DNA from: SKKC01 sp046542845
GTDB taxonomy: Bacteria > Spirochaetota > Spirochaetia > DSM-27196 > SKKC01
DNA length: 55,359 nucleotides
Reading direction: 5' to 3'
NCBI GenBank assembly: GCA_046542845.1
Contig: JBKHAN010000018.1
Span: 1-55,359, forward strand
The position numbers and the translations under genes were made by a program. Below the pieces are notes generated by a model that saw only the letters and a list, made by a program, of their open reading frames with translations, was not told the DNA's origin and did no database searches. Shown here piece after piece: positions 35,561-43,346 of the stretch; position 1 is the stretch's first letter; every line of letters begins with the position of its first letter.

Positions 35561-36698
35561 CAAGAACCTCCGGATTGGACGTGGAACGGGACACGTTGAG
35601 CAGCAGGCCGCAAGCAAGCAGCGTCACAAACATGCTCGATCCGCCGGAGCTGAAAAAGGGAAGCGGAATTCCGGTTGCCGGAACCGCACCGCCGACGACT
35701 GCAATGTTCATGAATGCCTGCAGAACAACCATAGTCGTGACCCCGAACGCCAGAAAGCTCTCGAACAAAGCAGGAGCTCGCAGAGCAATTAGATATCCTC
35801 TCCAGGCAAAGGTCACGTACAGGGCTATGACGGCAACAACTCCAAAGAAACCGAGTTCCTCGGCGACAACGGCGAATATAAAGTCCGAATGCACTTCGGG
35901 CAGAGCACCCAGCTTCTGGCTTCCGAGCCCCATCCCGACACCCCACGCGCCGCCGTTCACGAGCGCGCGCTCCGCCGCGAGGATCTGAAAACCGGAACCC
36001 GATGGATCAAGTGCGGGCTCGAGAAAAGCGAGCAGGCGACGAACGCGGTGCTCCCTGCTGAGGAGCAGAATTACGGCAAGCGGGGTAGTGACGACGCCAA
36101 GCCCGAAGAAATACCGTATTGGCGTACCGGCGACGAAGAACATTGCACCCCCGAGCACGAATACGAAGACGGCGGTCGAAAAGTCATTCTGTGTATATAT
36201 CAGCAGTGAAAACAGGCCAAGCACAAGGAACGGAGGCAACAGTGTATTGACCGCATCGTCCATCGATTCCCGTTTATTACTCAGCAGGTGAGATAGATAC
36301 ACCACCATGACCAGCTTCACGAGCTCGCTCGGCTGAAAACTTCGCCCAAAAATAAAAATCCACCGGCGAGCACCCTGAAGCGAAGCGCCAATTCCGGGCA
36401 CAAAGGTCAGAACCATAAGAACGAGCGTTATCAGAAGCATCAGTGGCGTAAATTTCCGGATCCGCTCAAGCGGCACCGTGGCCGGTACGATCGCAGCTGT
36501 GTATCCAAGCAGGGCAAAGAGTCCCTGACTTCTGAAAAACCGGTAGGGGTCGCCAAAGAGATGCCCGGCGCGAAAAAACGAGCTTGAGAACAGGACTGTC
36601 AGCCCGGTACCGGTGAGAAGCAGGATGGTCCCGAGCAGAATCGGATCCACGGAGTGCCTGAGGCGAACGCGTTCGGCATTGAAACTGTACGAGGCCAT
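35553..36698 (-). CDS. ftsW: FtsW, SEDS-family septal peptidoglycan glycosyltransferase
   Basis: 381 residues with about ten membrane segments. Characteristic stretches are GARRWIFIFGRSFQPSELVK, GLFSLLIYTQNDFSTAVFVF and GTGIPLPFFSSGGSS-like (here ATGIPLPFFSSGGSS). It polymerises lipid II at the septum, normally with a class B PBP; no ftsI is present in this cluster. The ATG overlaps the murF stop by one base (TGATG). Confidence 0.96.
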   Translation of the reverse strand: MASYSFNAERVRLRHSVDPILLGTILLLTGTGLTVLFSSSFFRAGHLFGDPYRFFRSQGLFALLGYTAAIVPATVPLERIRKFTPLMLLITLVLMVLTFVPGIGASLQGARRWIFIFGRSFQPSELVKLVMVVYLSHLLSNKRESMDDAVNTLLPPFLVLGLFSLLIYTQNDFSTAVFVFVLGGAMFFVAGTPIRYFFGLGVVTTPLAVILLLSREHRVRRLLAFLEPALDPSGSGFQILAAERALVNGGAWGVGMGLGSQKLGALPEVHSDFIFAVVAEELGFFGVVAVIALYVTFAWRGYLIALRAPALFESFLAFGVTTMVVLQAFMNIAVVGGAVPATGIPLPFFSSGGSSMFVTLLACGLLLNVSRSTSNPEVLDG

Positions 36699-38152
36699 CA
36701 GGAGACCTCCCCGGCTTCTTCAGGGACGAGTGTCGTGAGCGACGGGTCCACGACCGGCAACAGTTTCTCGAGACCGACTGCGCGACTGCCTTTCAGAAGC
36801 ACCACGTCGCCGGGACGGACAGCCTTTCGCACGACCGCTTCGGCGGCCGACACATCGGATGCCCAATAGCTCTGGCCGCCGAAGCCGGCGTGTGTGCAGG
36901 CTGCGTGGGCATCGCGCATGTGCGGTCCCACGAACACCACCGCCTGCACCGGCAACTGCGCAAGTCGTTTTCCGACCTGCTCGTGTTCGATGCGCGAACG
37001 CTCGCCGATCTCAAGCATCGAGCCGAGCACGCAGACCTGTCGGCTGCCGGCGCCGTCGGTCAGCAGATCGAGCGCCGCGTGCATAGATTGAGGATTTGCA
37101 TTGTAACAGTCGAGTACGACCGTGCAGGCTCCGCGCAGTATCTGTGCGCGGCCAAACATAGGCACGACAGATTCGATTCCGGCCTGTATCCCGTCCAGGC
37201 CGATTCCCATCTCTGCCGTTACAACGGCCGCTGCGAGCGCGTTCAGCCCCATAGCGCTACCCACCAGATTGACCGCGATCTCGCGACCGCCGAAGGAGAG
37301 CACACCCCCGGTGAGCCCCCGGGTGCGGTATCCGCCGTATTCCGGCGTGGCACGGGTCCCGAATCGTACGATGCGTCCGCGGATGCCCGCGGCGAGCATG
37401 GAGGCATACTCGTCGTCGTCGGGAACAAATGCTGTCTCGGTTCCGGTGAACTGGGAAAATATCATTCGTTTCTCGCGAGCGACACCTTCACGACTATGAA
37501 CAAACTCGGTATGCGCGAGCCCGGTGTTCGTCACGATTGCGTAATCGGGTTGCACGAGTCGGGTCAGAAGCTCGATCTGTCCTATGCCGTCCATAGCGAT
37601 CTCAAACACAGCAAAGCGGTGGTCAGGACCTATTTCGAGGATGGCGAGAGGCAGGCCAATCTCGGAATTCAGATTGCCTCTGCTGCGCCACGTATGCCCC
37701 TTCGTAGCGAGAATCGAAGCGATGAGCTCTTTCGTGGTTGTCTTCCCGTTGCTACCGGTGACACCGACTTTTATCAGTTCCGGAAACCGGGCAAGATGGG
37801 CTTTGGCGATGCGGTGCAACGCACCCAGCGGGTTGTCACACGCGAGAAGCGTGAACCCGGAATCGGAGCTCACGGCTTCGAGTGAATCGAGAAACGCAGC
37901 GTCGGCACGGTCCGCATGGGCAAACACCACGGTGGCCCCACGGGACACCGCATCTGCTATGTAATCATGACCGTCGGCGAAGCGACCCGGCAGGGCGATG
38001 AACGCACAGCCTGCAGTAACGTTTCGTGAGTCCACGACCGCACCGGAGAACCCATGCGGCTCCGCCGCGCGTATTGCATGTACGCGCACCTCGGAATCAA
38101 GCACACGCAGATAAAAGTCGGCTTGTATTCGGGGAAGTTCCGATACACTCAC
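36698..38152 (-). CDS. murF: MurF, UDP-MurNAc-tripeptide:D-Ala-D-Ala ligase
   Basis: 484 residues. The N-terminal domain (VVDSRNVTAGCAFIALPGRFADGHD split across a typical SR-x-V motif) is followed by the ATP site VTGSNGKTTTKELIAS at 131-146, central domain markers TNTGLAHTEF and NLNSEIGLPLAIL, and a C-terminal domain (VLDCYNANPQSMHAALDLL). It adds D-Ala-D-Ala in the cytoplasm. It lies between ftsL (4-base overlap) and ftsW. murE, mraY and murD, which usually neighbour it, are missing. Confidence 0.96.
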   Translation of the reverse strand: MSVSELPRIQADFYLRVLDSEVRVHAIRAAEPHGFSGAVVDSRNVTAGCAFIALPGRFADGHDYIADAVSRGATVVFAHADRADAAFLDSLEAVSSDSGFTLLACDNPLGALHRIAKAHLARFPELIKVGVTGSNGKTTTKELIASILATKGHTWRSRGNLNSEIGLPLAILEIGPDHRFAVFEIAMDGIGQIELLTRLVQPDYAIVTNTGLAHTEFVHSREGVAREKRMIFSQFTGTETAFVPDDDEYASMLAAGIRGRIVRFGTRATPEYGGYRTRGLTGGVLSFGGREIAVNLVGSAMGLNALAAAVVTAEMGIGLDGIQAGIESVVPMFGRAQILRGACTVVLDCYNANPQSMHAALDLLTDGAGSRQVCVLGSMLEIGERSRIEHEQVGKRLAQLPVQAVVFVGPHMRDAHAACTHAGFGGQSYWASDVSAAEAVVRKAVRPGDVVLLKGSRAVGLEKLLPVVDPSLTTLVPEEAGEVS

Positions 38153-38439
38153 TGGCTCTGCTCCAGGGCGGGACTCCGCACCTCAACGCGCGAGCCGGCA
38201 AAGGTTTGATCGAGATCGAAAACTTCGCGGGCAAGTCTGTCGATTCGCGCAGGCGAACTCAGGGCCGCAACACTCGTAATCGCTCGCTTATTCGCCTCAA
38301 GAAGCGCGCGTTGCTCGGATTCCGCTTCACGGATCTCGCCACGCAACTGATCGAAGCGAAACGCCTGATGCGCATTCGCAAAAAGGAGAACGGGTAAGAG
38401 TACGATTAAGACCCACGCAACGATCGACAGACGCTTCAC
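38149..38439 (-). CDS. ftsL: FtsL-like short bitopic division protein
   Basis: 96 residues. One membrane helix at about 5-23 (SIVAWVLIVLLPVLLFANA) is followed by a coiled coil (about 27-58, rich in Glu, Arg, Leu) and a short tail with SSPARIDRLAREVFDL, the motif after the coiled coil in FtsL. It should pair with FtsB/DivIC-type protein. It overlaps rsmH and murF by four bases each. The call rests on topology, that tail motif and position between rsmH and murF. Confidence 0.85.
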   Translation of the reverse strand: MKRLSIVAWVLIVLLPVLLFANAHQAFRFDQLRGEIREAESEQRALLEANKRAITSVAALSSPARIDRLAREVFDLDQTFAGSRVEVRSPALEQSQ

Positions 38440-39434
38440 CTTGACTCCTCGATACCGGTCTTCTGAATGACGCGAAGCTTCGCGCTTCGTGCAGCAGGGT
38501 TTCCTGAAACCTCTTCATTGGATGGTATTATCGGCCTGCGAGTCAGAATTCCGACCGACTCACCCTCCGGCATTACCACCGTATCTATAAGTTTCGGCGC
38601 GAACTTCGAGTGCGTCGAGTGTTTTGCCGTAACCGCCGATCGACCAATCGCAGCATCGTCACCCGCCGCCGCCCGAAATGCCCACTTCACGAGCCGGTCC
38701 TCAAGACTGTGAAACGTGATTACTCCCAGGCGGCCCGAGTCCGGCGAGAGTGCTGCTATCGCACGCGGCAATGCAGCCCGCAACCGCTCAAGCTCGGTGT
38801 TGACCGCGATTCGAATCGCCTGAAACGTCCTCGTCGCGGGGTTATGTTTCCCGTGACGGTAAGCGGACGGTACGGCGGACGAGACCGCCTCCGAGAGATC
38901 CCGGGTCGTGTGCAGACCACCGGAGTCCCGGGCGTTCAGAATGGCAGCGGCTATCCGTCTGCTGTAGCGCTCTTCCCCGAACACATAGAGTATGTCGGCG
39001 AGCTCCTCCTGCGTTACCCCGGCTATAAGATCCTGCGCGGTTCGAACCGAATCGGACAATCGCATATCCAGCGGCTCATCTCCCCTGAAGGCGAACCCTC
39101 TCCCTGACCCGGTGAGATGGAAGGTACTGATGCCAAGATCGAAGAGGATGCGATGCGGTCGCGGGCCGGTATATGAGATCCAGAACTCATCATACCAGGC
39201 ATTCACGAACTCCACCCGCGACGACAGCGGACCCAGAAAAGTTCTGGCACGTGCAATCATATCCGCGTCGGCATCCACACCAATGAGACGTGAGTCAGGA
39301 GAGTGCTCAAGGAGCAGCGCTGAATGTCCGCCTTCTCCGAGCGTGCAATCAACCAAAAGTCCGCCTTCCACGGAGTCGAGTTTAAGAAACTCAACAACCT
39401 CGGTCGGTAGAACGGGCACATGTGACCGTTCCAT
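38436..39434 (-). CDS. rsmH: RsmH (MraW), 16S rRNA m4C1402 methyltransferase
   Basis: 332 residues. It starts with HVPVLPTEVVEFL, then the SAM motif VDCTLGEGGHSALLLE, LFDLGISTFHLTGSGRGFAF and PLDMRLSD. Near the end are TRTFQAIRIAVNTELERL and VITFHSLEDRLVKWAFR, all classic MraW. It methylates N4 of C1402 in 16S rRNA. Its ATG directly follows the mraZ stop with no gap, and its 3 prime end overlaps ftsL. Confidence 0.98.
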   Translation of the reverse strand: MERSHVPVLPTEVVEFLKLDSVEGGLLVDCTLGEGGHSALLLEHSPDSRLIGVDADADMIARARTFLGPLSSRVEFVNAWYDEFWISYTGPRPHRILFDLGISTFHLTGSGRGFAFRGDEPLDMRLSDSVRTAQDLIAGVTQEELADILYVFGEERYSRRIAAAILNARDSGGLHTTRDLSEAVSSAVPSAYRHGKHNPATRTFQAIRIAVNTELERLRAALPRAIAALSPDSGRLGVITFHSLEDRLVKWAFRAAAGDDAAIGRSAVTAKHSTHSKFAPKLIDTVVMPEGESVGILTRRPIIPSNEEVSGNPAARSAKLRVIQKTGIEESR

Positions 39435-39893
39435 TTATCGTGATTCCGCGTCGAAAAAGGATACGAACCCTCCCAGTTCTTCAGCCGCCTGCTGAAACTC
39501 CGGCTCCGTCTCTTCAAGGTACGCATCGTACGCTTCAACATCCCATATTTCCAGATATCGATTGATCCCGAGAATCGCACAGTCCCTCGTGAGACCTGCA
39601 GACTTCATCAGACTCGATGGAATATTTACGCGCCCTGCTTTATCGAGTTCCACCTCCTGGGCCGGTGCGATAATGCGTCGCTGCATCATACGCGCCTTTT
39701 TTGTGAACGGGCTTGCCGCCCGCATCAGGCTCTCACTGAGAGCCGTCCATTCAGCGGGGGGAAACAGCCAGAGGCAGTGATCCATGCCCCGTGTGAGCAC
39801 AAGGTTGTTACCCGCGATTTCGCTCCGTATCCGAGATGGAATGAGCAGCCGCCCCTTTTCATCCAGGGAGTTCCGAAATTCGCCGGTTAGCAT
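39435..39893 (-). CDS. mraZ: MraZ, SpoVT/AbrB-type repressor of the division cluster
   Basis: 152 residues, two AbrB-like halves: FRNSLDEKGRLLIPSRIR (6-23) and VELDKAGRVNIPSSLMKSAG (about 76-95). MraZ binds direct repeats upstream of its own gene and represses the division operon. Such repeats are visible at 39903-39937. The purine stretch AAAGAGGG directly abuts the ATG with no spacer, so the ribosome binding site is unusual; GGTG seven bases up may serve instead. It is the first gene after the promoter. Confidence 0.97.
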   Translation of the reverse strand: MLTGEFRNSLDEKGRLLIPSRIRSEIAGNNLVLTRGMDHCLWLFPPAEWTALSESLMRAASPFTKKARMMQRRIIAPAQEVELDKAGRVNIPSSLMKSAGLTRDCAILGINRYLEIWDVEAYDAYLEETEPEFQQAAEELGGFVSFFDAESR

Positions 39894-39902
39894 CCCTCTT
39901 TC

Positions 39903-39937
39903 ACCACTTTCCCCTATATTCTCCCACTTTTTCCCAC
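39903..39937 (-). promoter_or_regulatory. MraZ operator: four 5-base boxes at 10-bp spacing
   Basis: On the minus strand the boxes read GTGGG (39937-39933), GTGGG (39927-39923), ATAGG (39917-39913) and GTGGT (39907-39903), each separated by five bases. GTGGG-type repeats at ten-base spacing are the described MraZ target. Two boxes are perfect and two degenerate. They lie between the -10 element and the mraZ start, so bound MraZ would block initiation or early elongation. Confidence 0.8.
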
Positions 39938-39947
39938 TGACACTGTC

Positions 39948-39975
39948 ATCTTACGCGTGCTGTGACATGTGTCAA
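39948..39975 (-). promoter_or_regulatory. Sigma-70 promoter of the division cluster
   Basis: Perfect -35 TTGACA (39975-39970), 16-base spacer, -10 TAAGAT (39953-39948; 4 of 6 matches). Start of transcription is expected near 39941, placing the MraZ boxes in the first 40 bases of the transcript. It is the clearest promoter seen in the window and would drive mraZ and, if nothing terminates, the genes to the left. Confidence 0.75.
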
Positions 39976-39979
39976 TTGC

Positions 39980-40014
39980 AGTAGACAGAATAATTCCACT
40001 ATATTCAGTCTACT
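39980..40014. repeat. 13-bp inverted repeat upstream of the mraZ promoter
   Basis: Arms AGTAGACAGAATA and TATTCAGTCTACT (12 of 13 pairs) are separated by nine bases. It ends four bases upstream of the -35 TTGACA and 53 bases after the GH57 stop. The arms are AT-rich and no U-run follows in either direction, so a strong terminator is unlikely. An operator for an unknown dimeric regulator of the division promoter is the simplest reading; a weak GH57 transcript end is the alternative. Confidence 0.6.
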
Positions 40015-40066
40015 CTTCGTGAAACGCTATATGGATGTATAGTATACGAGGGCTTTGCTGCCGCGG

Positions 40067-41665
40067 TCAGGACCGACCGAAGAGCCTGTAGTCGATCCGG
40101 GGGAAACAGTTGTTTCGACGCTCCACCTTCGTCAACCACTCCGTGGAGATCATTCCGCCGCTGAGACTGTCGTAGATATGGGTGAAATTGCTGATGTGCT
40201 CTTTGACCCGTGACTCGGCATAGCTGACAGCCGTGCCCGAACGAATTATGAAGGGCCAGTCGGATGCCTGGCTGAGCAGCACCTCTCGGGCGGCCTGGTT
40301 CAGCGCGCGTTGCTTCAATCCCGTTTCGTTTGGATATCGCTGTACGAGATCGATCATCCGTTCTACGGCCTTGTGGGTGTGGCGGTAGATCCAGTCGTTC
40401 GAGCCGTCGAGCCAGACCTCACTGTAGCCCTTGTTACCCCAGCTTGAGAGCACCGGCTCCAGAACCTGGAAGTCGTTGTGCGTGTGCATATACTGGGCCG
40501 GGCTCACGAACTCCACCCAGTCGTCATCTTCCACCGCTGCCTTGTGTGCCCGGCGAAACAATGCCTCCAGCCACTGTACTCCCTCGAACCACCAGTGTCC
40601 GAACAACTCTGCGTCGTAGGGACTGACAATGACCGGGACTTTGTCGATAAGCGGGGCAACGGCGCGGCATTGTCTGACCTGTTTGAACAGAAAGTTCTCA
40701 GCGTGCGAAAGCGCCTTCTCGGACGCACGTTCGGGTATATAGGGGCGCTTCTGGTCAGTTCGACCGGTGATTGCGTAGTACTTGTAGCCGGTGTTTATTC
40801 GTTCATTGCCAAGGTGTATGTACGGACCAATATACTCAATGGGAAGATCGTGACCGATATCACGATAGAACTCACGATACTCCGGGTCGCCGGGATAGCC
40901 CTCTGACTCGGACCACACCGCGTTCGCGCTTGCCATATCACGTCCGAAAGCAAGTACGCCGTTAGAGCACTGTACCGGCGCGTATACGCCCGATTCAGCT
41001 CGTTCCTCGCCGAACAGAAGCCCGTGGGCCGCGACAAAAAAGAAGTGTATTCCGGCATCATCAAAAAGCTGCTCGATCCCCGGATAGTAACCACATTCAG
41101 GAAGCCAGAACCCTTTCGGTTTTCTGCCGAAAACCGCAGCGTGTTCAGCAATCGCGACCTGTATCTGAACGCGGACCGTTTCGGCGCTGTGCTGATATAC
41201 GGGAGCGAACGGGTGCGTTGCGAGAGTCGTAATCGCCTGTATGCGTCCGGATTCCGCATGATGGCGGAAGCGGGCGATAAGGTCCTGTTCATACGTATCG
41301 AGAAAATCTATCCGGCATTGTGCATACAGGTCTCGGTACATAGCGGCGACGGGGGCCAATTCGGGATCAGCGCTTGTGCGATCCGTTTCTTTCCACCCAA
41401 GTTCAATGAGACGGTCGAGATGTTGCACGTAGCGCTCGCGCAGCAGCGAGTCGTTCAGCATGGATACGAGCGTAGGGCTGAAACTCATGCAGAACGATCC
41501 TGCAATATCGTCCCGTTCGAGGCGGTCGAGCATTCTCAGAAGCGGTAGATACGTTTCCGAAATCGCTTCGAAAAGCCACATTTCTTCCAGAAACGAGTCA
41601 TACTCCGGATGTCGTACGAAGGGAAGATGAGCATGAAGAACCAGCATCACAGAGCCATGTTTCAT
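40067..41665 (-). CDS. GH57 family 1,4-alpha-glucan branching-type enzyme (DUF1957 group)
   Basis: 532 residues. The GH57 region 1 motif is LHAHLPFVRHPE (10-21). The nucleophile Glu190 is in GFWLPECGYYPG, the acid Asp351 in SPYDAELFGHWWFEG. The C-terminal helical domain runs from about 400 on. Sequence and length match the branching enzyme subgroup (Thermotoga AmyC, Thermus GH57 branching enzyme), which makes alpha-1,6 branches in glycogen-like glucan. No glgA or glgC is in the window. It follows the DUF4912 gene by 24 bases. Activity is inferred from the subgroup. Confidence 0.9.
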   Translation of the reverse strand: MKHGSVMLVLHAHLPFVRHPEYDSFLEEMWLFEAISETYLPLLRMLDRLERDDIAGSFCMSFSPTLVSMLNDSLLRERYVQHLDRLIELGWKETDRTSADPELAPVAAMYRDLYAQCRIDFLDTYEQDLIARFRHHAESGRIQAITTLATHPFAPVYQHSAETVRVQIQVAIAEHAAVFGRKPKGFWLPECGYYPGIEQLFDDAGIHFFFVAAHGLLFGEERAESGVYAPVQCSNGVLAFGRDMASANAVWSESEGYPGDPEYREFYRDIGHDLPIEYIGPYIHLGNERINTGYKYYAITGRTDQKRPYIPERASEKALSHAENFLFKQVRQCRAVAPLIDKVPVIVSPYDAELFGHWWFEGVQWLEALFRRAHKAAVEDDDWVEFVSPAQYMHTHNDFQVLEPVLSSWGNKGYSEVWLDGSNDWIYRHTHKAVERMIDLVQRYPNETGLKQRALNQAAREVLLSQASDWPFIIRSGTAVSYAESRVKEHISNFTHIYDSLSGGMISTEWLTKVERRNNCFPRIDYRLFGRS

Positions 41666-41689
41666 AGTATTGTACCGTCTGTGCCCTGT

Positions 41690-42436
41690 TTAATCGCTGT
41701 CGGCATAGCGATCGATGAGCGATATGATTCGTCCTGGTATATCGGAACCGAAGCGGGGAACACCAAGATGTTCGAGGCCGGACAGTGCGAGCACACGGTC
41801 TTTACGCTCGTCGACGGGACCCGCCTCCGTCACGGTATCCGGCAGCCCGCCTCTGGGTACCGAAATCGGGTTGCTGCGACAGATGGATATGTGCCGTTCC
41901 CCGCACAGTCCCGATAACTCCGTGTAATAACTCGCGTCCTGCCTTGGCAGGTTAATGTAGCGGCTCTTATCGTTCAGACGCACCGGAATTTCGAAAGAAT
42001 CAACGACCGTGTGATCATCAAAATCCGGGTTGTCCATTTCGACGATCCTGAGAATCAGCTCCTGAAACTCGGGGTCTGCGGTTACCGCGACCAGCTGTTC
42101 GTCACGCACATCCCAGTAGCAGAACGCCCACGCGGGGTCACGAACCATCAGATGCATGCGCGTCTCGTTGTACCGATCGGGCAGGAGTATAGTGTCGTCG
42201 ACAACCGTAGCCAGATCTTTCTCCGAGAAGAATCGAGCCAGCTGATACTTGCGCTCTTCCACGCGGATCGCGTTGTTGTTCGACTGTTCGTGTTCTTCAC
42301 GCGCTTCTTCAAGCGCATCGGTCACGAGGTCTACGATTTCGTCCGGATGTGCTTCATCCGGTATATCAACATCAAGTTTGTCAGCCAGTTTCTGAAGCAG
42401 TTCTTCGCTTAAACCGGCGAGACGCTCGCGTGTCAT
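41690..42436 (-). CDS. DUF4912 domain protein
   Basis: 248 residues from ATG 42436, with GGGAG seven bases upstream. An N-terminal helical part (RLAGLSEELLQKLADKLDVD, SAP/Rho-N-like) is followed by a DUF4912 domain from about 70 on (ILLPDRYNETRMHLMVRDPA, WAFCYWDVRDEQL), probably an immunoglobulin-like beta fold. The end has ISICRSNPISVPRGG. I recall DUF4912 and DUF1957/GH57 genes often side by side, as here. Carbohydrate binding or regulation of the branching enzyme is inference. Confidence 0.8.
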   Translation of the reverse strand: MTRERLAGLSEELLQKLADKLDVDIPDEAHPDEIVDLVTDALEEAREEHEQSNNNAIRVEERKYQLARFFSEKDLATVVDDTILLPDRYNETRMHLMVRDPAWAFCYWDVRDEQLVAVTADPEFQELILRIVEMDNPDFDDHTVVDSFEIPVRLNDKSRYINLPRQDASYYTELSGLCGERHISICRSNPISVPRGGLPDTVTEAGPVDERKDRVLALSGLEHLGVPRFGSDIPGRIISLIDRYADSD

Positions 42437-42497
42437 TCGCATTCTCCCACTGCTGAAACAGCCAGATCGACATCGTAGGAAATTAGTCGCAGCCGCG

Positions 42498-43346
42498 TCA
42501 AGCGAAGGGCTTCCGCGCGAGAACCAGTACCACATCGCCGAACCCAAAGGATTTCGCGAGACGGTCCATGGGTCGTTTGATCCAGTTCGGCGCCATGCCC
42601 TGTGCAATACCGCCCCAGGTACGATGGGTCAGGGGTTCGAGGCCGCACGTGGATACAAGGCGTTTCAGGTTTTTGGAGGAAAAGAGGTTCAGATGGTCCG
42701 CGATCGCAGAGCGCCATCGCTCGCGGAACAGCTTCGCCTGAAACCCGGCCGTATTCGGAGTCACGATTACGACATATCCACCCGGCTTGAGCACCCTGCG
42801 GACTTCGCCGAGAAACGCCGCCGGGTCGGGAACGTGCTCTATTACATGCGAAAAATGCACAACGTCAAAAGACTCGTCGGGAAAGCGCACTGTATCAAGG
42901 GTACCTGTATGTATATTGACTCCGCGCTCGTTCCTTCCATATTCGGCCGCTGGAACGCAAATCTCTACGCCTTCAACCATCCAGTCTTTCGCCTGAAGAT
43001 GCTCGAGCAAAGCCCCGGTCGCGCATCCGACATCGAGAAAGCTCCGCGGTCGCTGCAGGGAATCCGTGAGCATCTCAAAACTGATATCCGACAGCCCTCG
43101 CAGCATCAGATCGAGGAAAGCCGCGTCGTTCTCAAGTTCATATTCGAAATACTCATCCTGATACCGGTTCTGCAGGTCGTCGAATACCGGTTGCGGGTTT
43201 TGATACACGTGCCCGCACCGCGAACAACGCCTGAACCCGTAGCCGTCACAGTCCCAGAACGGACGATCTGCTTCGCTTCCGCACACCACGCAGCGCACCG
43301 TATCCGTGCGCTCATTCTCCGCAGGCTGCATGGAAAAGGTCTTCAT
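42498..43346 (-). CDS. SAM-dependent methyltransferase with N-terminal zinc ribbon
   Basis: 282 residues. Cys19, Cys22, Cys41 and Cys44 form a likely zinc site (CVVCG, RRCSRCG). A class I methyltransferase of the Methyltransf_23 type follows: FLDVGCATGALLEHL for SAM, VVHFSHVIEHVPDPAAFL, and VRRVLKPGGYVVIVTPN. Zinc-ribbon C-methyltransferases of this layout often act on sugars or lipids, but the substrate cannot be read here. The ATG overlaps the upstream stop by one base and has GGAGG about seven bases upstream. Neighbouring sugar genes hint at a glycan substrate. Confidence 0.85.
   Translation of the reverse strand: MKTFSMQPAENERTDTVRCVVCGSEADRPFWDCDGYGFRRCSRCGHVYQNPQPVFDDLQNRYQDEYFEYELENDAAFLDLMLRGLSDISFEMLTDSLQRPRSFLDVGCATGALLEHLQAKDWMVEGVEICVPAAEYGRNERGVNIHTGTLDTVRFPDESFDVVHFSHVIEHVPDPAAFLGEVRRVLKPGGYVVIVTPNTAGFQAKLFRERWRSAIADHLNLFSSKNLKRLVSTCGLEPLTHRTWGGIAQGMAPNWIKRPMDRLAKSFGFGDVVLVLARKPFA

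Noticed and set aside
40038..40048. GTATAGTATAC palindrome after the GH57 gene
   Set aside because: Eleven bases, AT-rich, no matching -35 or terminator context; considered chance.
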